NCBI GenBank assembly: GCA_029959085.1
Contig: JARWIR010000005.1
Span: 7,876,501 to 7,940,500 of the forward strand
Direction: 5' to 3'
Length of the DNA stretch: 64,000 bases
From: Nemophila menziesii
Taxonomy: Eukaryota; Streptophyta; Magnoliopsida; Boraginales; Hydrophyllaceae
The notes under the pieces are model-generated. The model made no database searches and was not told the origin of the DNA. It saw nothing but the letters and a program-made list of their open reading frames with translations. A program made the translations under genes and the position numbers. Positions 46,088 through 57,039 of the stretch are shown here, piece after piece. Position 1 is the first letter of the stretch. Each line of letters begins with the position of its first letter.

Positions 46088-49000
46088 ATGCGTGAAGATA
46101 TTGTGATTCTTGCAGACCCCGAAAGCCTAGTTCGTGAAGCAAACAAAAGAAAGAGAAACGCTAAAGCAAAAGAGTTAGAGGAACAATTAGCAAGAGAAAC
46201 AATGGCCGAAGACCCAGTTGACAATCGTCAAGTTGGAAATCAACTCAACCCTCCAGCTGCTCCTGTTGCTCAGAATCAAGATCCGTGGTTTACTAATGGC
46301 CCACCAGAAGTTCCATTCCGTGCTCCTGCTATAGGAGTAGGTGCTCCAGATATTAATGTTCCCCGATTCCGTCCAGATTCAGGAATGTTAGCTCAATTCC
46401 AAAATTTTGGCAATTTTCGTGGAAGACCATCAGAAGATCCTCTTAGAGCAGTACAGAAGTTTAAACAAATATGTGATTCTTATATCACACAAGGAGTCTC
46501 AAGAGAACAGATGTATTTTGCTGCGTTTAAATTTTTTGTGACTGAGGGAGCGAGTGAATGGCACGATACGCAAGATCCTACGAAGATAACCAACTGGGAC
46601 CAATTAGAGACTGCTTTCTTTGACAGGTATTACCCAAGTAACATGAGATTAGATGCTGAATTAGACTTGACGCATTTCCGTCAAGAATATGATGAAACTG
46701 TGGGTAAGAGTTGGACAAGATTTCAGATGTGTTTACGTAAAGTTCCCACTCATGGCTTGTCAGAACAACAACAGCTGAAAATCTTCTATAGAGGCCTTGA
46801 TGGAACTTCGAGAGAGAAATTGGATACGCTATGTGGTGCAGGTTTTCTTCAAGTTCAACCCGCTCACGCTAAAATTATCTTGGAAAGAACAGTCAAGAAT
46901 GAAGTAGGGTGGAATTCAGTAAGAACACCGGTTAAAGGAGTGAACAAAGTTGATATGGAAGAAAAGTTTGCTACGCTTGAGAATAAGATTCAGAGTACTA
47001 TAGAACAACAATTGAAGCAGCTTACTTTAGCTATAAAAGAAGGGTTTTCGGGTAAGAAAATAGCTGTGCAAGCTACACAAGAGGTTTATATGTGTTCAAT
47101 TTGCAGAGTAGATGATCATGATGAGGAAAGCTGTCCGAATAACCAAGAATCCGTGATGTTTATGTCCAATAGAGGTAACTTCAATTCAAGTGGTAATGGA
47201 TATCAGCCTAACAGAAACCATCCTGGGTTTCAATACTCAAATCCTAATGGGGCAGCCAATCCTACATACGCATATCAGCCGCGTCCCCAAGGTAACAACT
47301 ACAATCCAAGACCACACAACAATTATCAAGGAGGACAGAATCAGGGTAATTATGTGCAAAGGCAAGCTCCCCAGGACACCTATGATGAAACTTTAAACCA
47401 GAAAGCCTTACCTGCCCATCCACAAGAAGGAGTAGTTACCCTTCAGAAAACAGTGGACAGTTTAATTGCTCTTCAGACACAAGCTACGGAACGTCAAAAT
47501 GCAGTCGAAGCAAATATGAAGATAGTCCAGAATCAGCTAAGTCAAATTAGCAAACAACTGAGTCAGCGTCCACAAGGGCAACTTCCTAGTGATACTGAGG
47601 AACCCAAACCATATGAATGTAATGCAGTAACACTTCGAAGTGGTAAGAAGCTCGCTCCACCTCCTTTTCCCGTTATGAAAGAAAAAGAAACAACTGTGAA
47701 GGAGAAACCGGCAAAAGAGGTGGAAGAAAAAGAAGATGAACCCGAAATAGTGGAAGTGGAGAAGATTCCAGAGAAGCCAAAATCCAAAGATGTTACAGAA
47801 ACCCGTCCTCCTCCACCTTTTCCCTCAAGAGTTCAGAAGAAAGGAGACATGGCCGAATATCAGAAGTTCTTGAATATGGTACGTGGCCTCAATATTAACG
47901 TTCCGTTCTTAGATGCTATACGCGATGTTCCGAAATACGTTAAATTCCTGAAAAGAGCCATTACCAACAAGAGACCATACCGTGAGAATGAGATGATAGG
48001 ATTACCAGAAGAATGCAGCGCTATATGCCAAAGTAAGTTGCCACCTAAACTACTTGATCCTGGGAGTTTCACGATTCCTATTTCTATTGGTAATGAGTGG
48101 CAAGGAAAAGCTTTGTGTGATTTGGGTGCGAGTATCAATTTGATGCCCAAGTCAATTTTCGAAAAATTGAAGATAGGAAACGCTAGACCAACTTCCATGA
48201 TCCTACAGATGGCTGATAGATCCCTCGCTCATCCAGAGGGACGAATTGAAGATGTCCTCGTCAAGGCAGGTACGCTAATCTTTCCAGTTGATTTCGTTAT
48301 TCTTGAATACGACGCGGATAGGAATGTCCCCATCATCTTGGGTCGACCATTCCTAGCCACGGGGCGTACTGTTATTGATGTAGAAAACGGCGAATTAACT
48401 ATGCGAATCCAAGACGAGACGGTAAAGTTCAACGTGTTTAGGGCCATGAAGTTTCCAGATATTCCTGAAGAGTGTTTCCGCATGGATATACTTGATTTAG
48501 CTACGCAAGAAACGTTTGACTGTATGAATTTTAATGATATCTTGCGAGCAGCCCTAACACTTGACTTACCGGAATTGATGGAAGAACTGACCGAGACTGT
48601 AGCTGCTTTGAATTCCGGGATAATGAAACATAGGCATCTCGCCTATGAGCCATTCCGAGAGCCTGGGGAGATAGTATCTAAAAAGAAACCATCTATCGAA
48701 TCTCCCCCACAACTAGAAGAAAAGCCGCTTCCATCACACTTGAGGTATGCGTATTTAGGTACTAACAACACTTTACCTGTTATTGTTTCAGCTACTTTAA
48801 CAGGTCCTCAAGAAGACAAACTGTTGCGCATACTAAGAGCTAACAAAGAGGCGATTGGTTGGACTATTGCTGACATCAAAGGTATTAGTCCTTCCTATTG
48901 CCAACACAAAATCATTCTAGACGATGAAAACGCGCGCTCAGTTGAAGGACAAAGAAGATTGATGCCAGCTATGAAGGAAGTAGTGAAGAAAGAGGTTATC

Positions 49001-51634
49001 AAGTTGCTAGATGCGGGAATCATTTATCCCATAGCTAGCAGCGAATGGGTGAGTCCAGTTCAATGCGTACCAAAGAAGGGTGGAATTACTACCATCTTGA
49101 ACGAGCAAAATGAAGCCATTCCCTCAAGGACCGTTGTTGGTTGGAGAGTGTGTATGGATTATCGGAAGTTGAACAAGGCCACCAGAAAAGATCACTTCCC
49201 TCTTCCGTTTATTGATCAGATGTTAGACAAGCTAGCTGGTAGAGAATATTATTGCTTTTTGGATGGATATTCAGGTTACAATCAGATTTATGTAGATCCA
49301 AAAGACCAACACAAGACAACCTTTACATGTCCTTTCGGTACCTTTGCCTTCCGAAGGATGCCATTTGGATTATGTAATGCACCCGCTACTTTTCAAAGAT
49401 GTATGATGGCAATTTTCTGGGACATGATTGATGACTTCCTTGAGGTATTTATGGATGACTTTTCTGTGTTTGGTGATAACTTTGAGGAGTGTTTACGGAA
49501 CTTGGAGAAGGTTTTGATTAGATGCAAGGAGACTGACTTGGTTTTGAACTGGGAGAAGTGTCATTTTATGGTTCGAGAGGGTATAGTGTTGGGTCACAAG
49601 GTTTCAAGTGCTGGTTTGGAAGTTGATCGTGCGAAGATTGAGGTAATCAAGACTCTACCCCCTCCTATTTCTGTAAAAGGAGTAAGAAGCTTTTTGGGTC
49701 ATGCTGGTTTTTACCGACGTTTTATCAAGGACTTCTCCAAAATCTCTAAGCCGTTGTGCAACTTACTTGAGAAGGACACCAAATTCCTTTTTGATGAAGC
49801 TTGCATAAAGGCATTCAACGAGATTAAGGAGAAGCTTATTTCTGCACCTATTGTATTACCTCCTGACTGGAAGATTCCGTTTGAAGTTATGTGTGATGCT
49901 AGTGATCTTGCAATGGGTGCTGTTCTGGGACAACGAAAAGATAAGGTATTTCATTCCATCTACTATGCTAGTAAGGTCTTTACAAGTGCTCAAGTGAATT
50001 ATACCGTAACTGAAAAAGAGTTACTAGCAGTAGTATATGCATTCGACAAATTTCGTTCCTATCTTCTTGGGGCGAAAGTTGTTGTTTTTACTGACCATTC
50101 TGCGATTAAATACCTTATGGAGAAGAAAGATGCGAAGCCGAGGTTGATTAGATGGGTTTTACTGTTGCAAGAGTTTGATTTAGAGATTCGGGATCGAAAG
50201 GGTTGTGATAATCAGGTTGCTGATCATTTGTCACGTCTTGAAGGTTCTGAATCTAATGGAGGGCCTGAGTTGGTTAGAGAAGAGTTTCCTGACGAGAGTT
50301 TGTTTTCAGTTTATTCATTAGAAACTCCTTGGTATGCGGATATTGCAAATCTTATTGTGAGTGGTTCTTTTCCTCAAGGAGCTACTTCACAAGAGAAAAA
50401 GAGACTAGCCCACCGTGCTAAACAGTTCTTTTGGGAGGATCCTTTCCTCTACAAAGTATGCAGTGATCAGATGGTGAGGAGATGCATCCCAGATAAAGAT
50501 ATTCTATCCATTATTATGGGTTGTCATGATTCACCATACGGAGGGCACTTCAAAGGAGACCGTACAGCTGCAAAGGTACTACAATCCGGTTTTTATTGGC
50601 CCACTTTACATAAGGATTGTCATGAGTATGTCAAGAAATGTCACAGATGCCAGTTTACTGGTAATATATCTAAGAGAGATGAGATGCCGCGTAATAATGT
50701 TTTGGAAGTTGAGATATTCGATGTATGGGGTATTGATTTCATGGGTCCTTTTGTGCCTTCTAACGGAAACCTGTACATCCTACTAGCTGTTGATTACGTG
50801 TCTAAATGGGTAGAGGCTGTAGCTCTACCAACTAACGATTCGCGAGTAGTGATTAAATTCTTGAAGTCACACATCTTCACTAGACATGGTACACCTCGAG
50901 TTATAATCAGTGATGGAGGTTCACACTTTGTGAACAAATATCTGAAGAAAGTTCTAGAGAAGTATGATGTGAGACATCGTGTATCTACCGCGTATCATCC
51001 ACAAGCCAATGGTCAAGCTGAGGTCTCTAATCGAGAGATCAAATCCATTCTTGAGAAGACAGTTGGTTCCACACGCAAGGATTGGTCAATGAAATTAGAT
51101 GATGCGTTGTGGGCATATCGTACTGCGTTCAAGACGCCTGTGGGTGCATCTCCGTATCGTATTGTGTATGGTAAGGCTTGTCACTTACCTCTTGAGCTTG
51201 AAATGGGTGCCTATTGGGCAATTGCGGAGATGAATATGGATCTAACCTTAGCTGCGGAGAATCGTATGATGAAGTTGAATGAACTTGACGAGTTTCGATT
51301 TCATGCCTATGAGAATGCCAAGCTTTACAAAGAAAAAACGAAGAGATGGCATGACAATCGGATTCGTGAGAAGAAATTCAAAGTGGGACAGATGGTCCTC
51401 AAATATAACTCCAAGTTCAGCAACTATCCGGGCAAGTTGAGATCAAAGTGGTCTGGTCCGTTCGTGGTGACCAAGGTTACGCCTCATGGAGCGATAGAGA
51501 TCGAGAATCCAGACGAGCAACGCACCTTCATGGTGAATGGGCATCGTCTAAAACTGTACCATGTAGGCGAGGATACCAATCGCAGAATTGATCCACATCC
51601 GGGGGAGGTCATGTACCTCCTTGAAGCTGAATAG
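46088..51634 (+). CDS. Athila gag-pol polyprotein, 1848 residues
   Basis: One open frame holds everything needed for retrotransposition. Gag: capsid-type domain at ~115-290 ([28 protein letters not shown]) and a CX2CX4HX4C knuckle at 336-349. A low-complexity Q/N-rich linker follows. Aspartic protease with DLGAS at 678-682 and VPIILGRPF later. Reverse transcriptase with catalytic FMDDF at 1121-1125. RNase H with CDAS (D1270) and TDHS (D1336). Integrase with zinc-binding H1480, H1487, C1518, C1521 and catalytic D1550, D1609, E1645 (35 residues between the last two, DD35E). No chromodomain at the C terminus. All catalytic residues are present. Gag and pol are in a single frame, so no frameshift separates them. 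Confidence 0.97.
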   Translation: MREDIVILADPESLVREANKRKRNAKAKELEEQLARETMAEDPVDNRQVGNQLNPPAAPVAQNQDPWFTNGPPEVPFRAPAIGVGAPDINVPRFRPDSGMLAQFQNFGNFRGRPSEDPLRAVQKFKQICDSYITQGVSREQMYFAAFKFFVTEGASEWHDTQDPTKITNWDQLETAFFDRYYPSNMRLDAELDLTHFRQEYDETVGKSWTRFQMCLRKVPTHGLSEQQQLKIFYRGLDGTSREKLDTLCGAGFLQVQPAHAKIILERTVKNEVGWNSVRTPVKGVNKVDMEEKFATLENKIQSTIEQQLKQLTLAIKEGFSGKKIAVQATQEVYMCSICRVDDHDEESCPNNQESVMFMSNRGNFNSSGNGYQPNRNHPGFQYSNPNGAANPTYAYQPRPQGNNYNPRPHNNYQGGQNQGNYVQRQAPQDTYDETLNQKALPAHPQEGVVTLQKTVDSLIALQTQATERQNAVEANMKIVQNQLSQISKQLSQRPQGQLPSDTEEPKPYECNAVTLRSGKKLAPPPFPVMKEKETTVKEKPAKEVEEKEDEPEIVEVEKIPEKPKSKDVTETRPPPPFPSRVQKKGDMAEYQKFLNMVRGLNINVPFLDAIRDVPKYVKFLKRAITNKRPYRENEMIGLPEECSAICQSKLPPKLLDPGSFTIPISIGNEWQGKALCDLGASINLMPKSIFEKLKIGNARPTSMILQMADRSLAHPEGRIEDVLVKAGTLIFPVDFVILEYDADRNVPIILGRPFLATGRTVIDVENGELTMRIQDETVKFNVFRAMKFPDIPEECFRMDILDLATQETFDCMNFNDILRAALTLDLPELMEELTETVAALNSGIMKHRHLAYEPFREPGEIVSKKKPSIESPPQLEEKPLPSHLRYAYLGTNNTLPVIVSATLTGPQEDKLLRILRANKEAIGWTIADIKGISPSYCQHKIILDDENARSVEGQRRLMPAMKEVVKKEVIKLLDAGIIYPIASSEWVSPVQCVPKKGGITTILNEQNEAIPSRTVVGWRVCMDYRKLNKATRKDHFPLPFIDQMLDKLAGREYYCFLDGYSGYNQIYVDPKDQHKTTFTCPFGTFAFRRMPFGLCNAPATFQRCMMAIFWDMIDDFLEVFMDDFSVFGDNFEECLRNLEKVLIRCKETDLVLNWEKCHFMVREGIVLGHKVSSAGLEVDRAKIEVIKTLPPPISVKGVRSFLGHAGFYRRFIKDFSKISKPLCNLLEKDTKFLFDEACIKAFNEIKEKLISAPIVLPPDWKIPFEVMCDASDLAMGAVLGQRKDKVFHSIYYASKVFTSAQVNYTVTEKELLAVVYAFDKFRSYLLGAKVVVFTDHSAIKYLMEKKDAKPRLIRWVLLLQEFDLEIRDRKGCDNQVADHLSRLEGSESNGGPELVREEFPDESLFSVYSLETPWYADIANLIVSGSFPQGATSQEKKRLAHRAKQFFWEDPFLYKVCSDQMVRRCIPDKDILSIIMGCHDSPYGGHFKGDRTAAKVLQSGFYWPTLHKDCHEYVKKCHRCQFTGNISKRDEMPRNNVLEVEIFDVWGIDFMGPFVPSNGNLYILLAVDYVSKWVEAVALPTNDSRVVIKFLKSHIFTRHGTPRVIISDGGSHFVNKYLKKVLEKYDVRHRVSTAYHPQANGQAEVSNREIKSILEKTVGSTRKDWSMKLDDALWAYRTAFKTPVGASPYRIVYGKACHLPLELEMGAYWAIAEMNMDLTLAAENRMMKLNELDEFRFHAYENAKLYKEKTKRWHDNRIREKKFKVGQMVLKYNSKFSNYPGKLRSKWSGPFVVTKVTPHGAIEIENPDEQRTFMVNGHRLKLYHVGEDTNRRIDPHPGEVMYLLEAE

Positions 51635-51849
51635 ATGCGAGAGGTAACCCGTCGAGCTTAACGACGTTAAACAAAAGCCATTTCATTGTATATTAGTTTA
51701 TTGCTTTCAGTTTTTCAATTCCTAGTGTATAATTCTAAGTTAGTGTCAAGTTTTAGTGTCTACTTTTAAAGAAATGAGAAGGGTATTGTGTTAATGGTGC
51801 AGGAATCGAGTTTGGATTGCTTGGAGAAATTTTTTGGAAAATCAAAGGC

Positions 51850-52215
51850 TGGCGCGGACTACCCCCGCGGTGTACCCCCTATACCGTAGGGATGTACCGC
51901 GCCTCAAAAAACCCGTACCACGGGTCTGTACCACGGGTTTTATCCAGAAGCAAGAAAAAAATGAAGCTGATAGCCGCGGTGCACCGCGCCCTATACCGCG
52001 CCTCAAAAACCCGTACCACGGGTTGTGTACCGCGGGTTTTTTGACGGAGTATGTGCGGACTACCCCATGCACCGCACCCCTACACCGCAGGGCAAAAACC
52101 CGTACCACGGGGTGCTAGCTCGGGGTCAAGACAGAAGCGAAAAAAAATCAATAGCTGTTGCGCGCGGACTACCCCCGCGGACTACCCCCTGCACCGCAGG
52201 GATGCACCGCGGACT
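51850..52215. repeat. GC-rich palindromic repeat array between pol and the env-position frame
   Basis: Dozens of variants of CGGACTACCCC, ACCCGTACCACGGGT and CCGCGGTGCACCGCG; CGCGGTGCACCGCG near 51975 is a perfect palindrome. Strongly GC-rich against the AT-rich element. The small frames reading through it are by-products. Confidence 0.85.
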
Positions 52216-52574
52216 GGCGGTTTGTGAAGAATTCGAAGCCCAGTCAACTTCTAACCTTTAGGAGATAAACCCTAGCCTCTTCCACACGAATTTTCCAGCT
52301 CCCAACCCTATAAAAACACCTTGAAGCTTGATTAAACCTCTACAACAAACCCATTAACATCATCAAATCTCTCCTCCATCCTCCATAAACACATCCTCTA
52401 CATCAAATTCACCATTAAACACAATCAAGATCATCAAGCTTTCAAGAGTTCTTCCAAGATTCATCAAGAAAACAACTTCCTTCATCTAATCCAAGCAAGA
52501 AACTCAAGTTATACCAAGTTTTCTTAACTTTATTCTATCCTTGGTATAAACTTGAGTTTGGGGTCAATTCAACC

Positions 52575-53030
52575 ATGACAAACAGAACAGATGCTTTGGA
52601 TTATAAGAGAAGGTGTTGTATCCTAGGGAAGAACAAGAGTTTGCCTGGTTCCACAATTGAAAAGGCCATCAATCTTGATGAGCCTACTGAAGAAACACAA
52701 GAGAAGGCACCTGCACCACCACAACACGGGAAATTAACAGCAAGGATGAGGGTATCATCAAAGCCTGAAGACAAGCTACAATTTCAAGTTCAAGGTTCTT
52801 CTTCTTCTCAAACTGATTCTGGAATTCCTCCATGGGCTCACAATTTGCAACAAGAGTTCGAACTTTTACGATTAGACATCGGAGCACTTTGGAAGGAAAT
52901 TACACAGATTAAGTCAACACTGGAAGAGGTAACTTTATTCATGGATATTGATAATTATACTCCCCCTTTGGAGGAGGACACTATGGATCTTCATGGCCAG
53001 GTACCCCGTTCTAATTCTTCTTCTTCTTAA
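52575..53030 (+). CDS. Small protein in the env-like position of the Athila element
   Basis: 151 residues, starting MTNRTDALDYKRRCCILGKN. It has a predicted helix near residues 95-120 (NLQQEFELLRLDIGALWKEI), an acidic/proline-rich end and a serine tail. There is no signal peptide or membrane span, so it is not an envelope protein as it stands. Full-length Athila elements often carry a longer env-like frame here; this is either a shortened relic or a separate small protein. Function unknown. The other Athila element has only decayed remains at the same place. Confidence 0.5.
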   Translation: MTNRTDALDYKRRCCILGKNKSLPGSTIEKAINLDEPTEETQEKAPAPPQHGKLTARMRVSSKPEDKLQFQVQGSSSSQTDSGIPPWAHNLQQEFELLRLDIGALWKEITQIKSTLEEVTLFMDIDNYTPPLEEDTMDLHGQVPRSNSSSS

Positions 53031-54490
53031 TTGATGGTAGACACTAGTTAGGTAGTTTAGTTTAATTTTATTGCTTTATTGAGTCTTTTTCGAGTCGTGG
53101 GGACACGACTCACTTTTGAGTTTGGGGTGGGGTTCGTTGCCTCATCCCAATTTTTTGTGATTTACATGCCTTTAATAAAATTAATCTTAGGGTTGCGTGA
53201 CTGTAGAGACTTTTAAATGCCCCCATCAAGCATGCTTTTCATGAATTAATGATAGAAAATAGTTGACTTTAGGAGTTAGTATAAACTGAACTTTGATTGC
53301 ATGCAAACATGAGATAATTGATAGGGAGAATTAATGAACAATGCAAAAGAAGTAAACTTGTGCTTAAGGATAATAGGTGGTTTGTAGAACGTGAGATCTA
53401 AATGAGTAGAGAACCCACTTAGGTATGAACTAGAGACGAGTTGTGTAGATAGGCAAATGATAGAGGCAGTTCTTTGTTAGCCCTTTGAATCCTTTTTAGC
53501 TGTCTATCCCTGAATTAATTTTATCCTTCTTAGACAAATTTTTAGCCTTTAAGCCTTTCTTTTGTCGCCACATTATAAGCCAATATCCCTTTAGATTGTT
53601 AGGCATGACCATATGACCCGCACTTGAATCACGATCCTGAGACTCCCTGTCTTGAGCTTGAGTTTGGGGTGGTGGGTCCACCATATGGGAATTTACATTG
53701 GGTTGGGATTTTTGAGCTTATCAATGATGCTTTGTGCTATATTTTGATGATGATTCACAGGTTTATTGTATTGTAACCCTTTGCCGGGGTAATAGTGAAT
53801 GGAAAAGAAGCTTCGAGCTCAAGTTATGAATAGGCATAACTATGAAAAATAGCATGATATCTCAACATCATAAAGAGAGTCATAGCTATAAGAAAAGAAA
53901 AAACGAACGATTTGAAAAGATTATATATTCGGACCGGCAAAGTGGAAATTTTTATGTGAGTCATCCTTAGTGCTTATTGGGTTAATTTGGGGACGCTAAT
54001 TAAGCGCGTCAATTGGGTTGAGTGAGAACGTTATTCGAGTGTAAACTCAAGCTCTTGGACAGTTGTTGATGGTAAGTGAGGAGAGAGCCAAAAGCTCACT
54101 TCAAATTTACCAAATATACATACCATACCGTCCTTCAGCCTATGCTAAAACCGTAAAGACCTCGTGATTCCTAGATGCACAGTGAGTTAATAGGGATTAT
54201 TCTAAGTGGAACATTCAACACAAGTAAGGATCGAGGAACACTCTATAGCCACCATCTTGAGATAAGTAATAAGCGTAACCTTCTAGCATTGTGAAATTAA
54301 TTTTGAATTGATATTGTTTTGTATTTGATTTTGCATGATAAGTGTAGGTGTATATTAATTCTTAAGTTAGACTATATGAAATTTGTTTTAAGCTTTGCTT
54401 TGGGATTATTTTCTAGATTCTACCTTCTGCATTCACCTAAAAGATCCTTTGTTTTATTTTTATTTTGCTTTGTCGGGACGACAAAGGTTT
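53031..54490 (+). other. Post-pol non-coding region with conserved signals
   Basis: GAGTTTGGGGT occurs at 53118-53128 and 53660-53670, in addition to 52554-52564 and the terminal copy at 54491-54501. CTTTGCCGG (53779-53787) can pair with CCGGCAAAG (53934-53942). These elements and their surrounding sequence are shared with the 15479-23093 element even though the coding parts differ. Confidence 0.7.
53092..53111 (+). promoter_or_regulatory. Conserved hairpin in the Athila RNA
   Basis: GAGTCGTGGGGACACGACTC: an 8 bp perfect stem with loop GGGA, six bases before a PPT-like motif. The counterpart at 18481-18500 keeps pairing with one G-U. Confidence 0.7.
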
Positions 54491-54503
54491 GAGTTTGGGG
54501 TCT
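54491..54503 (+). promoter_or_regulatory. Polypurine tract (plus-strand primer)
   Basis: GAGTTTGGGGTCT directly before the 3' LTR start TGATG. Same spacing as in the 15479-23093 element. Confidence 0.75.
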
Positions 54504-56263
54504 TGATGTCTCCCGATTTGTTCTAATTATTAGCCCTTTGGAGACATCCTTTTAGGTGAATAAATGACTTGTTTGTTAGACTTTTAAGCTTAATTGATCA
54601 TATTGCACTTTCTCCCCTTGGAAATTAACTATTTGCAGAATCTGAGCTTTTGTGCATAAATTTGACTGTTTTTAATGCAAAGTTAATAGGTTCTTGAAAG
54701 ACCAATCCAAGGAGAAAAAGTGAGAATAAAGTCTTAGTGTATTTTAGAGTGTTAGGAAATGATTTCTAGTCGAGTTTCTATTTTTAGAGTACACTTTCCT
54801 ATTTTGATTTCTTGATTTATTGATTTATTCTTTTTAAGCATATGCGGTTTAATTATTTATTTAATGTGAAGCTTTTAAAGATAAATGGTAATTACTTAGA
54901 GGCCAAGTCAAGATAAAGATGAAAGGAAAGAAGATTTACATGGAAATAAGAAGATTTGGTAAAGATTTATTTAAAGGAGGAAAAGATAAAGCTGCCTTTT
55001 GAAATCTGAAATCCAGCCACGTTTTAGGAATTAAATCATAATAAAAGATTGACATGGATTCTGGACGAATGGTCTGCACCAATAGAAAGAGCTTTCCAAG
55101 ACAAGCAGTTTCATATATTGGAACTTCTCAAACGGATAAGTATTGAAAAAGATATGATCAAATCAAATCAGCAGCAAATCTTACCTTTCCTAGAATTTAG
55201 AGCTACGAATTTGAGAGTCTTTGACTTGTCTTCCACTCCAAGCAAAATTCGACCTAGACTCCTCCAACACCTATAAATACACCCCTTAACCTCCTACTTT
55301 CACACACTTCAGAGAATATACAAGAGGCTTAAGGTTTTCAAGTCAGAGCAAGAAGGAGAGAAGAAGCTAGAAGCTGGAGGAATCCTGTTCTTCCATCCAT
55401 AGTCATTCTACCCTTTAGGTTTTTCAATTATCTTTTGTATTTGAACATGAATTCCTTTTATTTAATGTTAGTTTTTAATTTCATCATGAGCTAAATTTCT
55501 TTATACTTGAGAATCGCATAAAAGGGATGAACCTTAATTAATGTTTTCTATGTTTTGAATTTGGGATTGTTAGATTTAAATTGAATTGAGTTTTAGGTAT
55601 TGGATATTACTTTGTTTCATTACTAATTCTTTTAGGAACAACTAGAATTAGCTGTTAGTATTTGGGCTATTCCATATAGTGGCGTATGGATCATCCGACA
55701 GGGGGGTTTGAATACAGATCTAGGTAATACCCGTGTAATGTCCGTTATTGACCGACAGGCTTAACTAGTTACATAGCCAAAGAGGTAAATGCATATCATC
55801 CGAAAAGCCATATTCGACCATACAGGTGTTTATGATCCTTTAGGATAGCTTCTAGGTCCACCCGACAGGGGGCTAGGAGATATTAGAGTCCCGACTAATA
55901 TTATAATTCCAATTCTACCCTTAAACATAGCATAGATTACATTGATTAAGTAGATTCCTTTGCGAGGACCAAGTATATCTCTCTTATCTGAAGTTAGTCG
56001 TTATTTGCTTTATTTCTTTTCTGTTTATTTAATTTAGTCTTTATTTTATTTGCATCTTTTAATTTACAAAAACCAAACAAAAATTATTCTCTTTTATTTT
56101 CTGTTTAGCAATTATCTCTACTATCTGATTAATATTTGGGTTGAACCTAATCCGTCCCTGAGAACGAACTTGATTATCATATATTACTTGGGACAACCGT
56201 ACACTTGCGGTTAAGTGGTTCCTTTTATTTGCACTTTATTTTATAACACCCCAGGACCCACCA
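54504..56263 (+). repeat. 3' LTR of the intact Athila element
   Basis: Offset 10,321 bases from the 5' LTR, equal length, no difference found. Confidence 0.97.
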
Positions 56264-56836
56264 GGCTCTGGTGAGAGAAGCGCCTCCACTATAATGCTGT
56301 CGTTTATATATTACACTTGTTACGCGAAAAGTATACTAAAGAATCAAAACGAAATCTCAAGCTCTCTGCTAATCTAAATCACTCAAACCAACTACGCTGA
56401 CCAACTAAACAAGTATCAAGATGATTCTTGTGTATTTAGACTAATCTAGCTATTACAAGAGATTTCACGATCTAATATATCCAGAAGATAAAACCGTATG
56501 TTTATTTCTGAGAGCCAAAAGAGAAGATTAGAAAAAATGAGAGAACAAAAGAATGAGCCAAAATATGAAGAAGAACTATTTATATATGGGGTGTGTAGGG
56601 CGCTAATATGAGTCGTCTAAATTGATCAAGATCAACGGCTTCAACGCATCACGCGTTTACTTAATATAACGCTAACGTGTTGGACTCAAGTCCAATAGCC
56701 CATTAGTAGTCCAACCCAAATAAAAAGACCAATAATGGACTAAGACAAAATTCGCTTTGGAACTGGCCCTACTCAAGACTCACTTCACACACACACACAC
56801 ACACACAAATATATATATATATACCCAAGTCCAACA

Positions 56837-57039
56837 ATCTCCACCTTTAAGTGTGTAGTGCAAGGATCAACATAAATCTCCAACTCCTTAGGACCATCGT
56901 ATAGGAAACACCATCTCTATCACCATCATTGTCCAAATGTACCTGCAAAAATATTCATATATTCTGTTACGGTCTGGCATTGCCGCCCGTGGGATTAGCC
57001 TCTCCGTCTTGGAAAAAACCTTATTTATTTATTTATATA
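56837..57039 (-). mobile_element. Truncated internal end of the copia element
   Basis: Starts with the polypurine tract (minus AAAGGTGGAGAT) and continues about 200 bases without recognisable coding domains before passing into Athila-type sequence. Confidence 0.4.

Larger units (their letters stand above)
44183..56263 (+). mobile_element. Apparently intact Athila-type Ty3/gypsy retrotransposon, 12,081 bp
   Basis: LTRs of 1760 bp each, with no difference found between them, perfect target duplications GGCTC (44178-44182 and 56264-56268), tRNA-Asp-type primer site, an uninterrupted gag-pol, a GC-rich array, a small downstream frame in the env-like position, and a polypurine tract two bases from the 3' LTR. 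LTR identity indicates a very recent insertion; it may still be mobile. Athila elements belong to the non-chromodomain Tat/Athila lineage often found in pericentromeric chromatin. Confidence 0.97.
44058..56836 (-). mobile_element. Copia 3' LTR, interrupted by the intact Athila element
   Basis: The two parts 44058-44182 and 56269-56836 read together on the minus strand as one ~690 bp LTR with TGTTGGACTTGGG at the start and TTTTACAACA at the end. AAAGGTGGAGAT immediately precedes the start (56837-56848 on the plus strand), the polypurine tract widely seen in plant Ty1/copia elements. It contains GTGGTTCG-type leader sequence and a (CA)n/(AT)n microsatellite at 56786-56822. I see no second copia LTR in the window. 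Confidence 0.7.

Noticed and set aside
47563..47787. Minus-strand frames within gag-pol (also 47860-48483)
   Set aside because: They are shadows of the gag-pol reading frame.
51817..52261. Overlapping frames in the GC-rich array
   Set aside because: All three or more frames are open only because the array is repetitive and lacks stop words; products differ by frame and have no domain.
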